Assembly: GCA_030433335.1 (NCBI GenBank)
Contig: JAUILL010000030.1
Coordinates: forward strand, 1-44,935
Reading direction: 5' to 3'
Origin: Alphaproteobacteria bacterium
GTDB taxonomy: Bacteria; Pseudomonadota; Alphaproteobacteria; Rhodobacterales; Rhodobacteraceae
Length of the DNA stretch: 44,935 nucleotides
In this document: in pieces, positions 16,932 to 24,393 of the stretch
How positions within the stretch are numbered: position 1 is the first letter of the stretch
How the letters are laid out: each line of letters starts with the position of its first letter
Made by a program: the position numbers and the translations under genes
Notes under the pieces: model-generated
Told to the model about the DNA's origin: nothing
The model's input: only the letters and a program-made list of their open reading frames with translations
Database searches by the model: none

Positions 16932-18671
16932 TCAGGCCGCTGCGTCTTCGACTTCTTGGTCGTACATGATGTCAAAAGTCACATGAATTCCATAGCGTTC
17001 CGGCAGATCCTCTGTCTCGATCCGCCCCTGCAATTGCGAGGCAAAGGACTGGATCAACCCGCGGCCCAGAGAAGGTTCATCACGAATATCCGCCATCTTT
17101 ACCGACCCCTTGGAATTGACAATCGAGAAGCAAACCTCGTCATCTCCGTTGTCCGACAGAACCAGCGAGATCCATCCCTCGCCGCCCTGCCCCGCGCCGG
17201 AATATTTGACGGCGTTTGTGATCGCTTCGGTCACCAGCAACGACAGAGGCACAGACTGTTCGGGCGTGATTTCGATGGGTGCAAAGTTGGTGCTAATTTT
17301 GACGCGGCTGTCCCTGCGGTCCATGCCACCAATCACAACCATCTGACTGATGATATCTTCGAGCAGCAAATCAGCCCGCACCATGGACAACTTCCGCGCG
17401 GTGTAAAGGTAGCGGTGCACAGCAGCCAACGCCATCACACGCTCTTGCACGCGGCGCAGGAGCCTCTTGGCTTCGTCGCTGCGGGCGTTGCGCACCTGCA
17501 TGTTCATAATGCTGCAAATGAGCTGAAGGTTGTTTTTCACACGGTGGTGAACCTCTTTCAGCAGGATGGTCTTTTCGGTCAGGTCTTCGGCGCGCTGACG
17601 CTCTTGTTCGCTCAGACGCTGCGCCATTTCACGGAAGGCTTGCGCCACGGCTTCAAGCTCTTCGGGCGCGTTGTCCAAGCGGGCACTTCCAACCTCGGAC
17701 CGGCCGGCCGCATAGAGGCGCATCCACACCCGCAGGCGCTGGATGTGACGGATCACCAGTCGGTGGGTACCAAAGTACGCGACCAGAATGCCGACCCCCC
17801 ACATCAAGAGCGGGAAATACAGTGCCATCACGCGCCCCATCAGCGGGAAGGGTGCGATATCCTCTGGCTCCCAACTGCCCATGACAAAGGCCTGATCTTC
17901 CATGATCGGGACGACCGCAAACTGGCGCTTCTCACCGTTCTGGTTGGGACCGGTGTAAAGCTGCCGGTTCGGCTGCACAAAATCAGACAACGAGCGCCCT
18001 TGGGGCAAAAACGAGACCAGTTCCTCTTCGGTAAAGTCGGCGGCCAAAACAGCGCCGGTCGCGTCAAAGATCACCAAATCTACATCATTCGAGCCATTCT
18101 GAAGCATGATGTTGGCCAGAGCGTAGGGGATCGAAATCCAGACATAGCCCTGACGCGCGCTTTCGGGCCCCACCGGAACAGCGAGGCTGAGTGCCGCCTT
18201 GGGGCCCGTGGATGTATTCGACCAGAATTCCGCGGCAGGATCGCTCTGCTGGATCTTGGAATACATGTCACGGCCAACGCGCAGGATTTCATCGGTCGTC
18301 TCTGACGCGCAGGCAACACGGCCGGAACTCGTGATGTATCCGGCCATCGAATAGGTGTTGTCGCCCTGGACAAGGCTTTGAAGCACCCCGTTACACAGGT
18401 TGGCATCTTCGACCATGACGATCTCGGTTTCGGCCAACGCCTTGGCGGCTCCGATCGCCTGCTGGATCAACTCGCGTTCCCGCGATGCTGCGCGTTCGGT
18501 GCGGTCCAGAAGAACTGTTTCCGAAAGGTTGTCAGACTCCTTCATGACTTGGGCGGTTTGATAGAAAGAAATTAACGCCAGCGGGAGGATCGCCAGCGTT
18601 AACACACCAATCAGGCGCAGCGCCAACCCACCGGTTGCACTGCGCCTAATCCCAAGCTTTGCATCCTTCAT
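16932..18671 (-). CDS. HisKA_2/HWE-type sensor histidine kinase, probable PhyR kinase
   Basis: A 579-residue membrane kinase in the nepR-ecfG operon, so likely the (or a) kinase for PhyR. Order: membrane helix 17-36, a roughly 240-residue periplasmic sensor, helix near 280-300, a HAMP-like segment, a HisKA_2 dimerisation domain with phospho-His375 or 376 in VHHRVKNNLQL, and an ATPase domain with N-box Asn486 (TEAITNAVKYSG). The usual DDGxG nucleotide motif is changed to VNSKGS near 518-523, while the G2-like GRGLIQSFASQL is kept; ATP binding may be altered. Its ATG overlaps the ecfG stop (ATGA). The sensed signal is unknown. Confidence 0.88.
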   Translation of the reverse strand: MKDAKLGIRRSATGGLALRLIGVLTLAILPLALISFYQTAQVMKESDNLSETVLLDRTERAASRERELIQQAIGAAKALAETEIVMVEDANLCNGVLQSLVQGDNTYSMAGYITSSGRVACASETTDEILRVGRDMYSKIQQSDPAAEFWSNTSTGPKAALSLAVPVGPESARQGYVWISIPYALANIMLQNGSNDVDLVIFDATGAVLAADFTEEELVSFLPQGRSLSDFVQPNRQLYTGPNQNGEKRQFAVVPIMEDQAFVMGSWEPEDIAPFPLMGRVMALYFPLLMWGVGILVAYFGTHRLVIRHIQRLRVWMRLYAAGRSEVGSARLDNAPEELEAVAQAFREMAQRLSEQERQRAEDLTEKTILLKEVHHRVKNNLQLICSIMNMQVRNARSDEAKRLLRRVQERVMALAAVHRYLYTARKLSMVRADLLLEDIISQMVVIGGMDRRDSRVKISTNFAPIEITPEQSVPLSLLVTEAITNAVKYSGAGQGGEGWISLVLSDNGDDEVCFSIVNSKGSVKMADIRDEPSLGRGLIQSFASQLQGRIETEDLPERYGIHVTFDIMYDQEVEDAAA

Positions 18672-19225
18672 GCGGCGGGCTTCCCCGAAAGAACCGCCAT
18701 TGTCTTGCTGTCGGTGACCTCGAAGGTCTCGTTCTCATCAAGACCCATGAGCTCCGCCAGACGCTTGCGTGCGCGGTTGGTCCGGCTTTTAATCGTACCC
18801 ACAGCGCATTCGCACATCTCGGCCGCTTCTTCGTAGGAAAATCCCTCTGCCCCGACCAAGGTCAGCGCTTCGCGTTGCTCATCGGTGAGCTGCGCAAAAG
18901 CTGTCTGAAAATCGCGCATGGCCAAATTGCCATCGTGGCTGGGTTTGACAGAGAGTTGCCCTGCCATCACACCATCGGGATCCTCGACCTCGCGGCGACG
19001 TTTGCGGTGCAGCGAGTAGTAGGTGTTTCGCAGGATGGTAAAGAGCCAAGCGCGCATGTTGGTGCCGGGCTGGAAGCTGTCGAAATTCGACCAGGCCTTC
19101 ACCAGTGCGTCCTGGACAAGGTCATCGGCCGCCGCGCCATTTCGTGCAAGGCTCAGCGCAAATGCACGCATCGCCGGCAGGTGGGTTACCAGTTCGTCTC
19201 TGGGATCACTCATAGAAGCGCTCAC
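18668..19225 (-). CDS. ecfG: General stress response ECF sigma factor EcfG
   Basis: A 185-residue ECF sigma factor. Region 2 covers about 10-80 (DLVQDALVKAWSNFDSFQPGTNMRAWLFTILRN) and region 4 about 115-165 (LTDEQREALTLVGAEGFSYEEAAEMCECAVGTIKSR), both intact. The placement with nepR directly upstream, phyR divergent and a PhyR-type kinase downstream identifies it as the EcfG group rather than an ordinary ECF factor. It should recognise GGAAC-N16/17-CGTT promoters, several of which lie in this window. Its start overlaps nepR (ATGA), which keeps sigma and anti-sigma factor in balance. Confidence 0.93.
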   Translation of the reverse strand: MSASMSDPRDELVTHLPAMRAFALSLARNGAAADDLVQDALVKAWSNFDSFQPGTNMRAWLFTILRNTYYSLHRKRRREVEDPDGVMAGQLSVKPSHDGNLAMRDFQTAFAQLTDEQREALTLVGAEGFSYEEAAEMCECAVGTIKSRTNRARKRLAELMGLDENETFEVTDSKTMAVLSGKPAA

Positions 19226-19386
19226 GCGTCAGCCTCGCTGCTCGGCTTGTCGCCCTCTGCTTTGCGCAGTTGGTCGAGAAGCTGGGTAAAACGATCCGGT
19301 ACGGGCTCGCTTGCAGCGGTTTGATAGACTCGGCGCAAGTTCTCATCAATTTGCTCGTCCAACCGGTTCTTAGGCTTTTCGGACAT
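19222..19386 (-). CDS. nepR: Anti-sigma factor NepR
   Basis: A small helical anti-sigma factor of about 54 residues that binds EcfG until phosphorylated PhyR takes it away. The core LDEQIDENLRRVYQ...PVPDRFTQLLDQLRKAE contains the two helices that contact both partners. I use the ATG at 19386; ATG at 19401 and a further upstream start at 19428 are possible, but the latter would overlap the promoter. It is the first gene of the nepR-ecfG-kinase operon and faces away from phyR across a shared promoter region. Confidence 0.88.
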   Translation of the reverse strand: MSEKPKNRLDEQIDENLRRVYQTAASEPVPDRFTQLLDQLRKAEGDKPSSEADA

Positions 19387-19419
19387 CCTGTTATGACCCA
19401 TTAAATTTTTTACTCTGTC

Positions 19420-19453
19420 GGGAACCAAACTCCACTCGTTGCATTAGGTTCCC
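19420..19453. promoter_or_regulatory. Divergent EcfG-type promoters between nepR and phyR
   Basis: GGGAACC (19420-19426) and GGTTCCC (19447-19453) form a perfect inverted repeat, giving one GGAAC on each strand. Towards nepR it reads GGAAC-N16-AGTT (-10 at 19431-19428). Towards phyR it reads GGAAC-N16-CATT (-10 at 19442-19445). Each -10 differs from CGTT at one base. The distances to nepR ATG 19386 and phyR ATG 19481 are almost equal. This supports autoregulation of both branches. Confidence 0.7.
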
Positions 19454-19480
19454 AACAAGTTCAGATTTTTTGAGGACAGA

Positions 19481-20299
19481 ATGACAAGCTCTGCAGCGCC
19501 CACCGACATTTCGACTACCATCGCAGCGGACCTCCCTTATCTGCGCCGCTACGCTCGTGCTTTGACCGGCACCCAAAGCACCGGTGACAAGTACGCTATT
19601 ATTACTCTCGAAGCGATCTTGGCTGATCCCGAAATCTTTGATCGGACCACCTCGCCCCGCGTTGCACTGTTCAAAGTGTTCAACTCGATCTGGATGTCGT
19701 CTGGCGCCCCGATTGAACAAAGCGAGACGCCGACCGGTCCCGAAGCGCGCGCTCAAATGCGTCTGTCCCGCCTGACCGCGAATACGCGCGAGGCGCTGCT
19801 GCTGCAGAGCATCGAAGGATTCACCGCCGACGAGATCGGCGAGATTGTTGGCGTATCAGGCGAAGAAGCCGCGAACCTGCTCGAAATCGCGCGGGAAGAG
19901 ATGAACAAAGGCATTCTCGGCAATGTCATGATCATCGAAGACGAAGCTATCATCGCGATGGATATCTCGGAAATCGTTGCCCAGATGGGCCATGAGGTGA
20001 CAGGCATCGCGCGCACCAAAACCGATGCCGTCGAGCTTGCGCGCCAGAGCCCGCCCGACATGATCCTTGCCGACATCCAGCTGGCCGACAAATCTTCGGG
20101 CATTGATGCGGTGAACGAAATTCTTGCCGAGTTGGGCGATCGTCCTGTTGTCTTCATCACAGCCTTCCCCGAACGTCTGCTCACCGGCGACCGCCCCGAG
20201 CCTGCCTTCCTGATCACCAAACCCTACTCCGAAGATCAGGTCCGTTCTGCCGTCAGCCAAGCCATGTTCTTTACGAGCACCGAGACCCTTCTCGCCTAA
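19481..20299 (+). CDS. phyR: General stress response regulator PhyR
   Basis: Anti-anti-sigma response regulator of 272 residues. The N-terminal part (about 10-145) imitates an ECF sigma factor (region-4-like LTANTREALLLQSIEGFTADEIGEIVGVSGEEA). The C-terminal receiver has its acidic residues in IIEDEA, phosphoacceptor Asp198 in LADIQLAD, Thr227 in FITA and Lys247 in TKPYS. When phosphorylated, PhyR binds NepR and releases EcfG. Length and order are standard. It diverges from nepR-ecfG and ends at a strong bidirectional terminator. Confidence 0.95.
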   Translation: MTSSAAPTDISTTIAADLPYLRRYARALTGTQSTGDKYAIITLEAILADPEIFDRTTSPRVALFKVFNSIWMSSGAPIEQSETPTGPEARAQMRLSRLTANTREALLLQSIEGFTADEIGEIVGVSGEEAANLLEIAREEMNKGILGNVMIIEDEAIIAMDISEIVAQMGHEVTGIARTKTDAVELARQSPPDMILADIQLADKSSGIDAVNEILAELGDRPVVFITAFPERLLTGDRPEPAFLITKPYSEDQVRSAVSQAMFFTSTETLLA

Positions 20300-20317
20300 T
20301 TGCTCTATTTTCTCAGC

Positions 20318-20352
20318 AAAACGCCCCGATGTTTCTCACATCGGGGCGTTTT
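20318..20352. terminator. Bidirectional terminator between phyR and dps
   Basis: AAAACGCCCCGATGT pairs perfectly with ACATCGGGGCGTTTT around a five-base loop, with A and T tracts on both flanks, so it can serve both convergent genes. Confidence 0.93.
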
Positions 20353-20376
20353 AATTTCTGCCTTGCGCAGTGATCA

Positions 20377-20871
20377 CTACGCAGCGATCGAACGTAGCAT
20401 CCAAGCTGCTTTCTCGTGGAAGGCGGATCGCTCGGTCGCCATGTCTTCGGTCACCGGATCGTTCGCGCCTTCCGACAGTTCGACTAGAGCATGCATGCGG
20501 TGGGCGATGCGTTCGTGGTCTTTGGACAGTTCCTCGACCATAGCGCGTGCATCCGGCGTGCCCTCGGCATCCTTGATGACCGAACGTTCGCAAATTTCCG
20601 CGAGTGTCATGGGGGCCAACGTCCCCAGAGCACGAATACGCTCTGCCAATTCATCCGCCGCTTCGAACAGGTTCTCGTACTGCTCTTCGGTCAAATGATG
20701 CAGCGAGTAGAACAGCGGTCCTTCGACATTCCAGTGATACGCATGGGTTTTGAACATCAGGCGATAGGTGTCCGCCAAGACGTCTGCCAAACCGGTTGCC
20801 ACAGCTTCGGGGTCAGTGACACCGGTGTTGATCTCTTGGGTTTGCGGTGTGGTTTGCAGAATATCTTTCAT
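20377..20871 (-). CDS. dps: Dps-family DNA-protecting ferritin
   Basis: A 164-residue Dps protein that stores iron, consumes hydrogen peroxide and protects DNA in starved or stressed cells as a 12-mer. Helix A carries the ferroxidase ligands in KTHAYHWNVEGPLFYSLH, and the second-site motif is HHLTEEQYENLFEAADELAERIRALG, the Dps signature with its Glu/Asp ligands. It lies 59 bases downstream of a DUF1328 gene with no promoter of EcfG type between them, so it is probably transcribed from the promoter at 21133-21157. Dps is a known general-stress target in alphaproteobacteria. Confidence 0.95.
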   Translation of the reverse strand: MKDILQTTPQTQEINTGVTDPEAVATGLADVLADTYRLMFKTHAYHWNVEGPLFYSLHHLTEEQYENLFEAADELAERIRALGTLAPMTLAEICERSVIKDAEGTPDARAMVEELSKDHERIAHRMHALVELSEGANDPVTEDMATERSAFHEKAAWMLRSIAA

Positions 20872-20930
20872 GTCTTTTCTCCCGTTAAAATCTATTCGGA
20901 ATTACTCGAAAATAAGGGGTGGGGGCGGGG

Positions 20931-21092
20931 TTAGCCGCGCACCAGTCGTGCAATCAAAGTGACGACGAAGAGCACAAGGAACAGGAAGAACAGGATTTGC
21001 GCGATGCCCGCCGAAGCAGAAGCGATACCGCCAAAACCGAACACAGCTGCAACCAGTGCAACAACAAAGAAAATCACGGCCCAATAGAGCAT
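20931..21092 (-). CDS. DUF1328 small membrane protein
   Basis: A 53-residue, two-helix membrane protein, [20 protein letters not shown] at the N-terminus, then [37 protein letters not shown] sequence (shown in part), which is the well-conserved DUF1328 (YtjA-like) family. ATG 21092 is preceded by AGGA at a good distance. The function is not known; family members are widespread next to stress genes. It is upstream of dps on the same strand and downstream of a near-consensus EcfG promoter, which points to stress-induced expression of both. Confidence 0.9.
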   Translation of the reverse strand: MLYWAVIFFVVALVAAVFGFGGIASASAGIAQILFFLFLVLFVVTLIARLVRG

Positions 21093-21132
21093 TTTTTCAT
21101 CCTTTCATGGAAAGTAATCAATCTGCCTCATC

Positions 21133-21157
21133 AACACCCAGGGCGGGAAATGGTTCC
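21133..21157 (-). promoter_or_regulatory. EcfG-type promoter of DUF1328-dps
   Basis: On the minus strand GGAAC (21157-21153), 16 bases, then TGTT (21136-21133); one mismatch to CGTT. It sits 41 bases upstream of the DUF1328 start. Confidence 0.72.
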
Positions 21158-21202
21158 GCATTTATCACTCAAAAAAGAATCTCGAAGAATGGTGTTCTAT
21201 AT

Positions 21203-21227
21203 GGAACCTTTTCAGCGCCGGTGCGTT
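21203..21227 (+). promoter_or_regulatory. EcfG-type promoter of the DUF883 gene
   Basis: GGAAC (21203-21207), 16 bases, CGTT (21224-21227), an exact consensus match. Transcription should start near 21233 and the ATG at 21266 follows after a short leader. Confidence 0.87.
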
Positions 21228-21265
21228 CTACCTGCGAACAATTTACTCACCGTATGAGGTTTCCA

Positions 21266-21580
21266 ATGGCTACCACCAAAACAGCACCCGACATGCAGGA
21301 TCTTTCGGCTCAAATCGAGGCTCTGAAAGCAGACATTAGTGCGATCACTTCGACCCTGACCGAGATGGGCACCGCACGCAAAGACGCGGCTGTCTCGAGC
21401 GCACGCGAGCAGGCAGAGCATCTGAAAGCCGAAGGCACACGCCAGTTGGAAATGGCTCAGGCGACCGCAGAAGACTACGGCGCACAGGCAGCCGATGCGA
21501 TCCGTCGTCAGCCTGCCGCTGCTGTGGGCATGGCCGTTGCCGCTGGCTTCCTCGCGGGTCTGCTGACTGGCCGTAAATAA
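21266..21580 (+). CDS. DUF883 (YqjD/ElaB-like) tail-anchored stress protein
   Basis: A 104-residue protein with a long charged helix (about 10-75) and a C-terminal hydrophobic helix ending in GFLAGLLTGRK, the DUF883 layout. E. coli relatives YqjD and ElaB sit in the inner membrane by this tail and bind ribosomes in stationary phase; the same role here is inferred. ATG 21266 is preceded by GAGG at 21256-21259; the longer in-frame reading from 21056 would cross the promoter and is rejected. It is the first gene of a two-gene stress unit. Confidence 0.88.
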   Translation: MATTKTAPDMQDLSAQIEALKADISAITSTLTEMGTARKDAAVSSAREQAEHLKAEGTRQLEMAQATAEDYGAQAADAIRRQPAAAVGMAVAAGFLAGLLTGRK

Positions 21581-21924
21581 TGTCAATGATGCTCCACAGC
21601 CTGCGGCACTCGGTACGCCGCGCGGCGGGACGCGCAGCACTTTCTACAGTTGCTGGACTGATGGTGGTTGTCGGGCTTGGTTTCCTGACAACCGCCCTCT
21701 GGATTTGGATCGCCTCCACGCACGGGACACTTTTTGCCGCCGCTGTGATCGGAGCGCTCTATTTTGGCTTGGGCTTGATCCTTCTGGCGGTTGGCCTGCC
21801 CTCCAGACGACGCCACCACTATCATGCCCCTCCGCCCCCGATTGACCCCACCGCGGCAATTATTGCGCAGATCACCGAAGGGTTCCTGACGGGCATGCGA
21901 GCTGGCCGCGCGACACGCCGCTAA
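21580..21924 (+). CDS. Holin-like (phage_holin_3_6 type) small membrane protein
   Basis: A 114-residue protein with two membrane helices (about 20-47 and 51-73), then a basic-histidine turn (SRRRHHYH), a proline run and a short amphipathic C-terminal helix. It resembles the family labelled phage_holin_3_6 or actinobacterial holin-X, which in proteobacteria usually accompanies DUF883 genes and is not phage-derived. The start codon overlaps the DUF883 stop (TAATG), so both are coupled. Role unknown; perhaps envelope support under stress. The family assignment is moderate. Confidence 0.75.
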   Translation: MSMMLHSLRHSVRRAAGRAALSTVAGLMVVVGLGFLTTALWIWIASTHGTLFAAAVIGALYFGLGLILLAVGLPSRRRHHYHAPPPPIDPTAAIIAQITEGFLTGMRAGRATRR

Positions 21925-21941
21925 TCACAAGATTTAAGAAT

Positions 21942-21969
21942 AAAAAAAAGCCCCGCCATAAGGCGGGGC
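21942..21969 (-). terminator. Terminator for the PLDc_N-like gene
   Basis: GCCCCGCC-ATAA-GGCGGGGC is a perfect 8-bp stem; on the minus strand it is followed by eight T. It may also halt plus-strand transcripts, though without a T tract on that side. The 140 bases between it and 22110 show no gene. Confidence 0.88.
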
Positions 21970-22109
21970 AGTTCCCGTTTCGGGATTGGGACGAGCCAGT
22001 CAAAATCATAGGGATGGAGACCCTGACCGTGGCGGGTACAAGGGATACGCCCGCCGCTCAGATCAATAACGCACCAATACCCGTTCTGGTTTCATCGATT
22101 TTCGATTTT

Positions 22110-22292
22110 TTATCGGCGCGAGCGCGGGCCTGCGATCAACCAGATAATAAAGCCAAGCACCGGCAGGATGAGAACCAACAGAACCCACAGCACTTTGCTG
22201 CCCGTGCCGCGGTTCGATCCCACGATTGAAATCAAGGCCCAGATATCCAGAGCCAGAATAATAAAGCCGCCGATTCCGCTGATTTCCAGCAT
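22110..22292 (-). CDS. PLDc_N-domain small membrane protein
   Basis: A 60-residue protein with two hydrophobic segments (about 5-24 and 33-54) and the PLDc_N pattern: ALDIWALISIVGSN...SKVLWVLLVLILPVLGFIIWLIAGPR. This domain is the membrane anchor of cardiolipin synthases but also occurs alone, with no phospholipase part, as here. ATG 22292 has GGAG at a good distance; a longer reading to 22343 lacks support. It is divergent from the lipid-kinase gene. No own EcfG promoter is seen. Confidence 0.85.
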   Translation of the reverse strand: MLEISGIGGFIILALDIWALISIVGSNRGTGSKVLWVLLVLILPVLGFIIWLIAGPRSRR

Positions 22293-22346
22293 CTCTTGTC
22301 TCCTGTCAAAAACCGCCGAAACGCGGCAACAAACGCACGCCACATC

Positions 22347-22371
22347 GGAACCAAACCAAGCGCTTCACGTT
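22347..22371 (+). promoter_or_regulatory. EcfG-type promoter of the lipid-kinase operon
   Basis: GGAAC (22347-22351), 16 bases, CGTT (22368-22371), an exact match, 39 bases upstream of ATG 22410. Confidence 0.87.
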
Positions 22372-22409
22372 AGAAATATGAATGCTTTCGCAGCCCCAAG
22401 GTTCCCCCG

Positions 22410-23375
22410 ATGCATATGCAGACTGCTCTTGAAGACTCCGCGAATGAACGTGTGGCAACACCCTCCAGAAGTGGGGATGTGTGCATCATTCTCAACCCGA
22501 AATCCGGTAAAAAACAGACAAAGCCCGCGCCCGAAGAGTTGTGCGGGATGATGCAGCGGTCTTTTGGCACTGATTGTATGGTCAAGTTGGTCGGGAAAAA
22601 TGCGTCGCCAACCCAGCTTGCGAAAGAGGCGCTACACGAAGGGTACGGCACAATCGTGGCTGCCGGCGGGGATGGCACGATCGCCGGCGTAGCAGCCGCG
22701 CTGATGGACACGAATGCGACGATGGGTGTCCTGCCCATGGGAACGTTCAACTATTTCTCGCGCGGGCTAGGCCTGCCCGAAGATCTGGACGGCGCGGTCG
22801 AGACACTGGGCCAATCAGAGCCGACACCTTTGCACGTCGGCTGCGTGAACGGCGAGATCTTCTTGAACAATGCAAGCCTTGGCGTGTACCCGCGCATCCT
22901 GCGCGAGCGAGAAACGCTCTATCAGAAATGGGGCCGAAGCCGGATAACCGCATATTGGTCGGTGTTTCTGGGTCTCGCGGGACTGAAGCGCCCCTATTCC
23001 CTGACAGTGACTGTCGATGGCGACACTACAATTCGCAAAAAGACTGCGCTGGCTTTTGTGGCCAACAGCTCCTACCAGCTAGATGCTTTCGGATTAGAGG
23101 GCGCGGAGGCCGTCAAGGACGGGAAGCTAGCGCTCTACCTGACCAATGCGCACAGCTGGCGCGAGATGGCTGCCCACGCCATGAATCTATTTCGCAACTC
23201 CACAGAAAAAGGGCGCGAGTTCGAGCTTCTGACTGGCGAAGATATTAAGATTACGGTCGAGAAAAAGACCCGAATGTGGATCGCCCGCGACGGTGAGAAA
23301 GAGCGGATGACCGCGCCCTTCCATTTCACCCTGCACAAACGTGCCCTGAATGTGATGATGCCGCCAAGCGCATGA
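22410..23375 (+). CDS. Diacylglycerol kinase-family lipid kinase (YegS/DagK-like)
   Basis: A 321-residue soluble lipid kinase. The nucleotide-binding N-terminal domain shows ILNPKSGK (about 27-34), the catalytic AAGGDGTIAGVAAAL motif and the LPMGTFNYFSRGLGLP segment; the C-terminal domain has NNASLGVYP, all typical of the DAGK catalytic family. The substrate could be diacylglycerol or another membrane lipid such as phosphatidylglycerol (YegS); sequence alone does not decide. It overlaps the phosphoesterase gene by four bases (ATGA) and has a perfect stress promoter, suggesting a membrane-lipid change under stress. Confidence 0.9.
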   Translation: MHMQTALEDSANERVATPSRSGDVCIILNPKSGKKQTKPAPEELCGMMQRSFGTDCMVKLVGKNASPTQLAKEALHEGYGTIVAAGGDGTIAGVAAALMDTNATMGVLPMGTFNYFSRGLGLPEDLDGAVETLGQSEPTPLHVGCVNGEIFLNNASLGVYPRILRERETLYQKWGRSRITAYWSVFLGLAGLKRPYSLTVTVDGDTTIRKKTALAFVANSSYQLDAFGLEGAEAVKDGKLALYLTNAHSWREMAAHAMNLFRNSTEKGREFELLTGEDIKITVEKKTRMWIARDGEKERMTAPFHFTLHKRALNVMMPPSA

Positions 23376-24166
23376 AGACCCTCTACCACATTTCCGATCT
23401 GCACTTTGGCAAGGATCGACCCGAACTCATCGCTCCGCTTCTAGAGGAACTGCAAAAAGCTGATGTCGTTTCGATCTCGGGCGACCTAACCCAGCGTGCG
23501 CGCTCTTCGCAATTTTTAGCGGCGCGGAACTTCATCCAGAGCATCAAAGCGCCGACGCTTGTGGTCCCCGGCAACCATGACATTCCGCTGCATAACCCGA
23601 TCCGGCGGTTTCTCACGCCCTACAGAAACTACAAGCGCTATGTGACCCGGGATTTCTGCCCTGAGATCTCGTTACCTGAGATGACAGTAATGGGTTTGAA
23701 TACGGTGGCCCCCTGGCATTGGCAGCAAGGGTCTATCGCACACCGGCACATCCGGCGCCTCTGCCGCCGGTTGCCGAATGCAAAGGGATTGAAGGTTCTG
23801 GTCGCGCACCACCCCTTTGAACAATCTCCCGACAGTTCGAAAAGTATGATGCGCGGCGCTCGCCAAGCCTTGGGTCGTCTGGCCGATGCGGGTCTGGACA
23901 TGGTGCTGACAGGTCACCTTCACCAATGGCGCGATGATCCGTTCGTCGCCAAGAACAGCGGTCGCAATGTGATTCAAATCCATGTAGGAACAGGACTTTC
24001 GTCGCGGCTGCGGAACGAACGGAATGATTTTGCGGTGATCCAGACCGACGGCGACCAAGTCGAGATCACGCGGATGTCGGAAGAAGACGGAAAATTTAAG
24101 CCCGCCCTGACCCGCGCATATCGGCGGTCAGAGCGGGGATGGCAAAGCGCTGACCAGAGCGGCTAA
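23372..24166 (+). CDS. Calcineurin-like metallophosphoesterase
   Basis: A 264-residue phosphoesterase with all metal-binding blocks: HISDLHFG (7-14), SGDLTQRA (about 36-43), GNHDIP (about 67-72), AHHPFEQ and TGHLHQW. It fits the cyclic-nucleotide phosphodiesterase-like class (CpdA/Icc). The actual substrate is unknown; given the operon with a lipid kinase it could act on a lipid headgroup or nucleotide product. Coupled by ATGA to the lipid kinase. The 227 bases after it carry only the terminator of the opposite gene. Confidence 0.9.
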   Translation: MKTLYHISDLHFGKDRPELIAPLLEELQKADVVSISGDLTQRARSSQFLAARNFIQSIKAPTLVVPGNHDIPLHNPIRRFLTPYRNYKRYVTRDFCPEISLPEMTVMGLNTVAPWHWQQGSIAHRHIRRLCRRLPNAKGLKVLVAHHPFEQSPDSSKSMMRGARQALGRLADAGLDMVLTGHLHQWRDDPFVAKNSGRNVIQIHVGTGLSSRLRNERNDFAVIQTDGDQVEITRMSEEDGKFKPALTRAYRRSERGWQSADQSG

Positions 24167-24334
24167 AGGTCAGTGGCAGTTCAGCCGGCTTTACCAGAGT
24201 TGTCTTGTTGGTCTGAATGTATACGGAAGAGCGTCTTTGCAAGTTTCAATAGAGTACAAAAATTTGAAAGCGCTCCTGACATTTTGAATGCTTGGCGCAA
24301 CTTTTGGCACCTAAACTAACGCCCGAAAAGCGAA

Positions 24335-24362
24335 AGCCCGACCCGAATTAACAGGTCGGGCT
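24335..24362 (-). terminator. Terminator of the small membrane protein gene
   Basis: AGCCCGACC and GGTCGGGCT form a 9-bp stem around a ten-base loop; on the minus strand a T-rich run (TTTCGCTTTTC) follows. Confidence 0.75.
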
Positions 24363-24393
24363 AGTCATTTGAGAAACAGTCGGGACGTGTCGT

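Noticed and set aside
16854..18305. 483-codon plus-strand open frame over the sensor kinase
   Set aside because: Antisense shadow; the minus strand carries HisKA_2 and ATPase motifs and overlaps ecfG properly.
19421..19440. GGAAC...CGTT with an 11-base spacer towards phyR
   Set aside because: The spacer is too short for an EcfG promoter; the N16-CATT reading is more plausible.
21580..21924. Holin-like gene as evidence for a prophage
   Set aside because: No lysin, structural or integrase genes are near; the family regularly accompanies DUF883 stress genes in proteobacteria.
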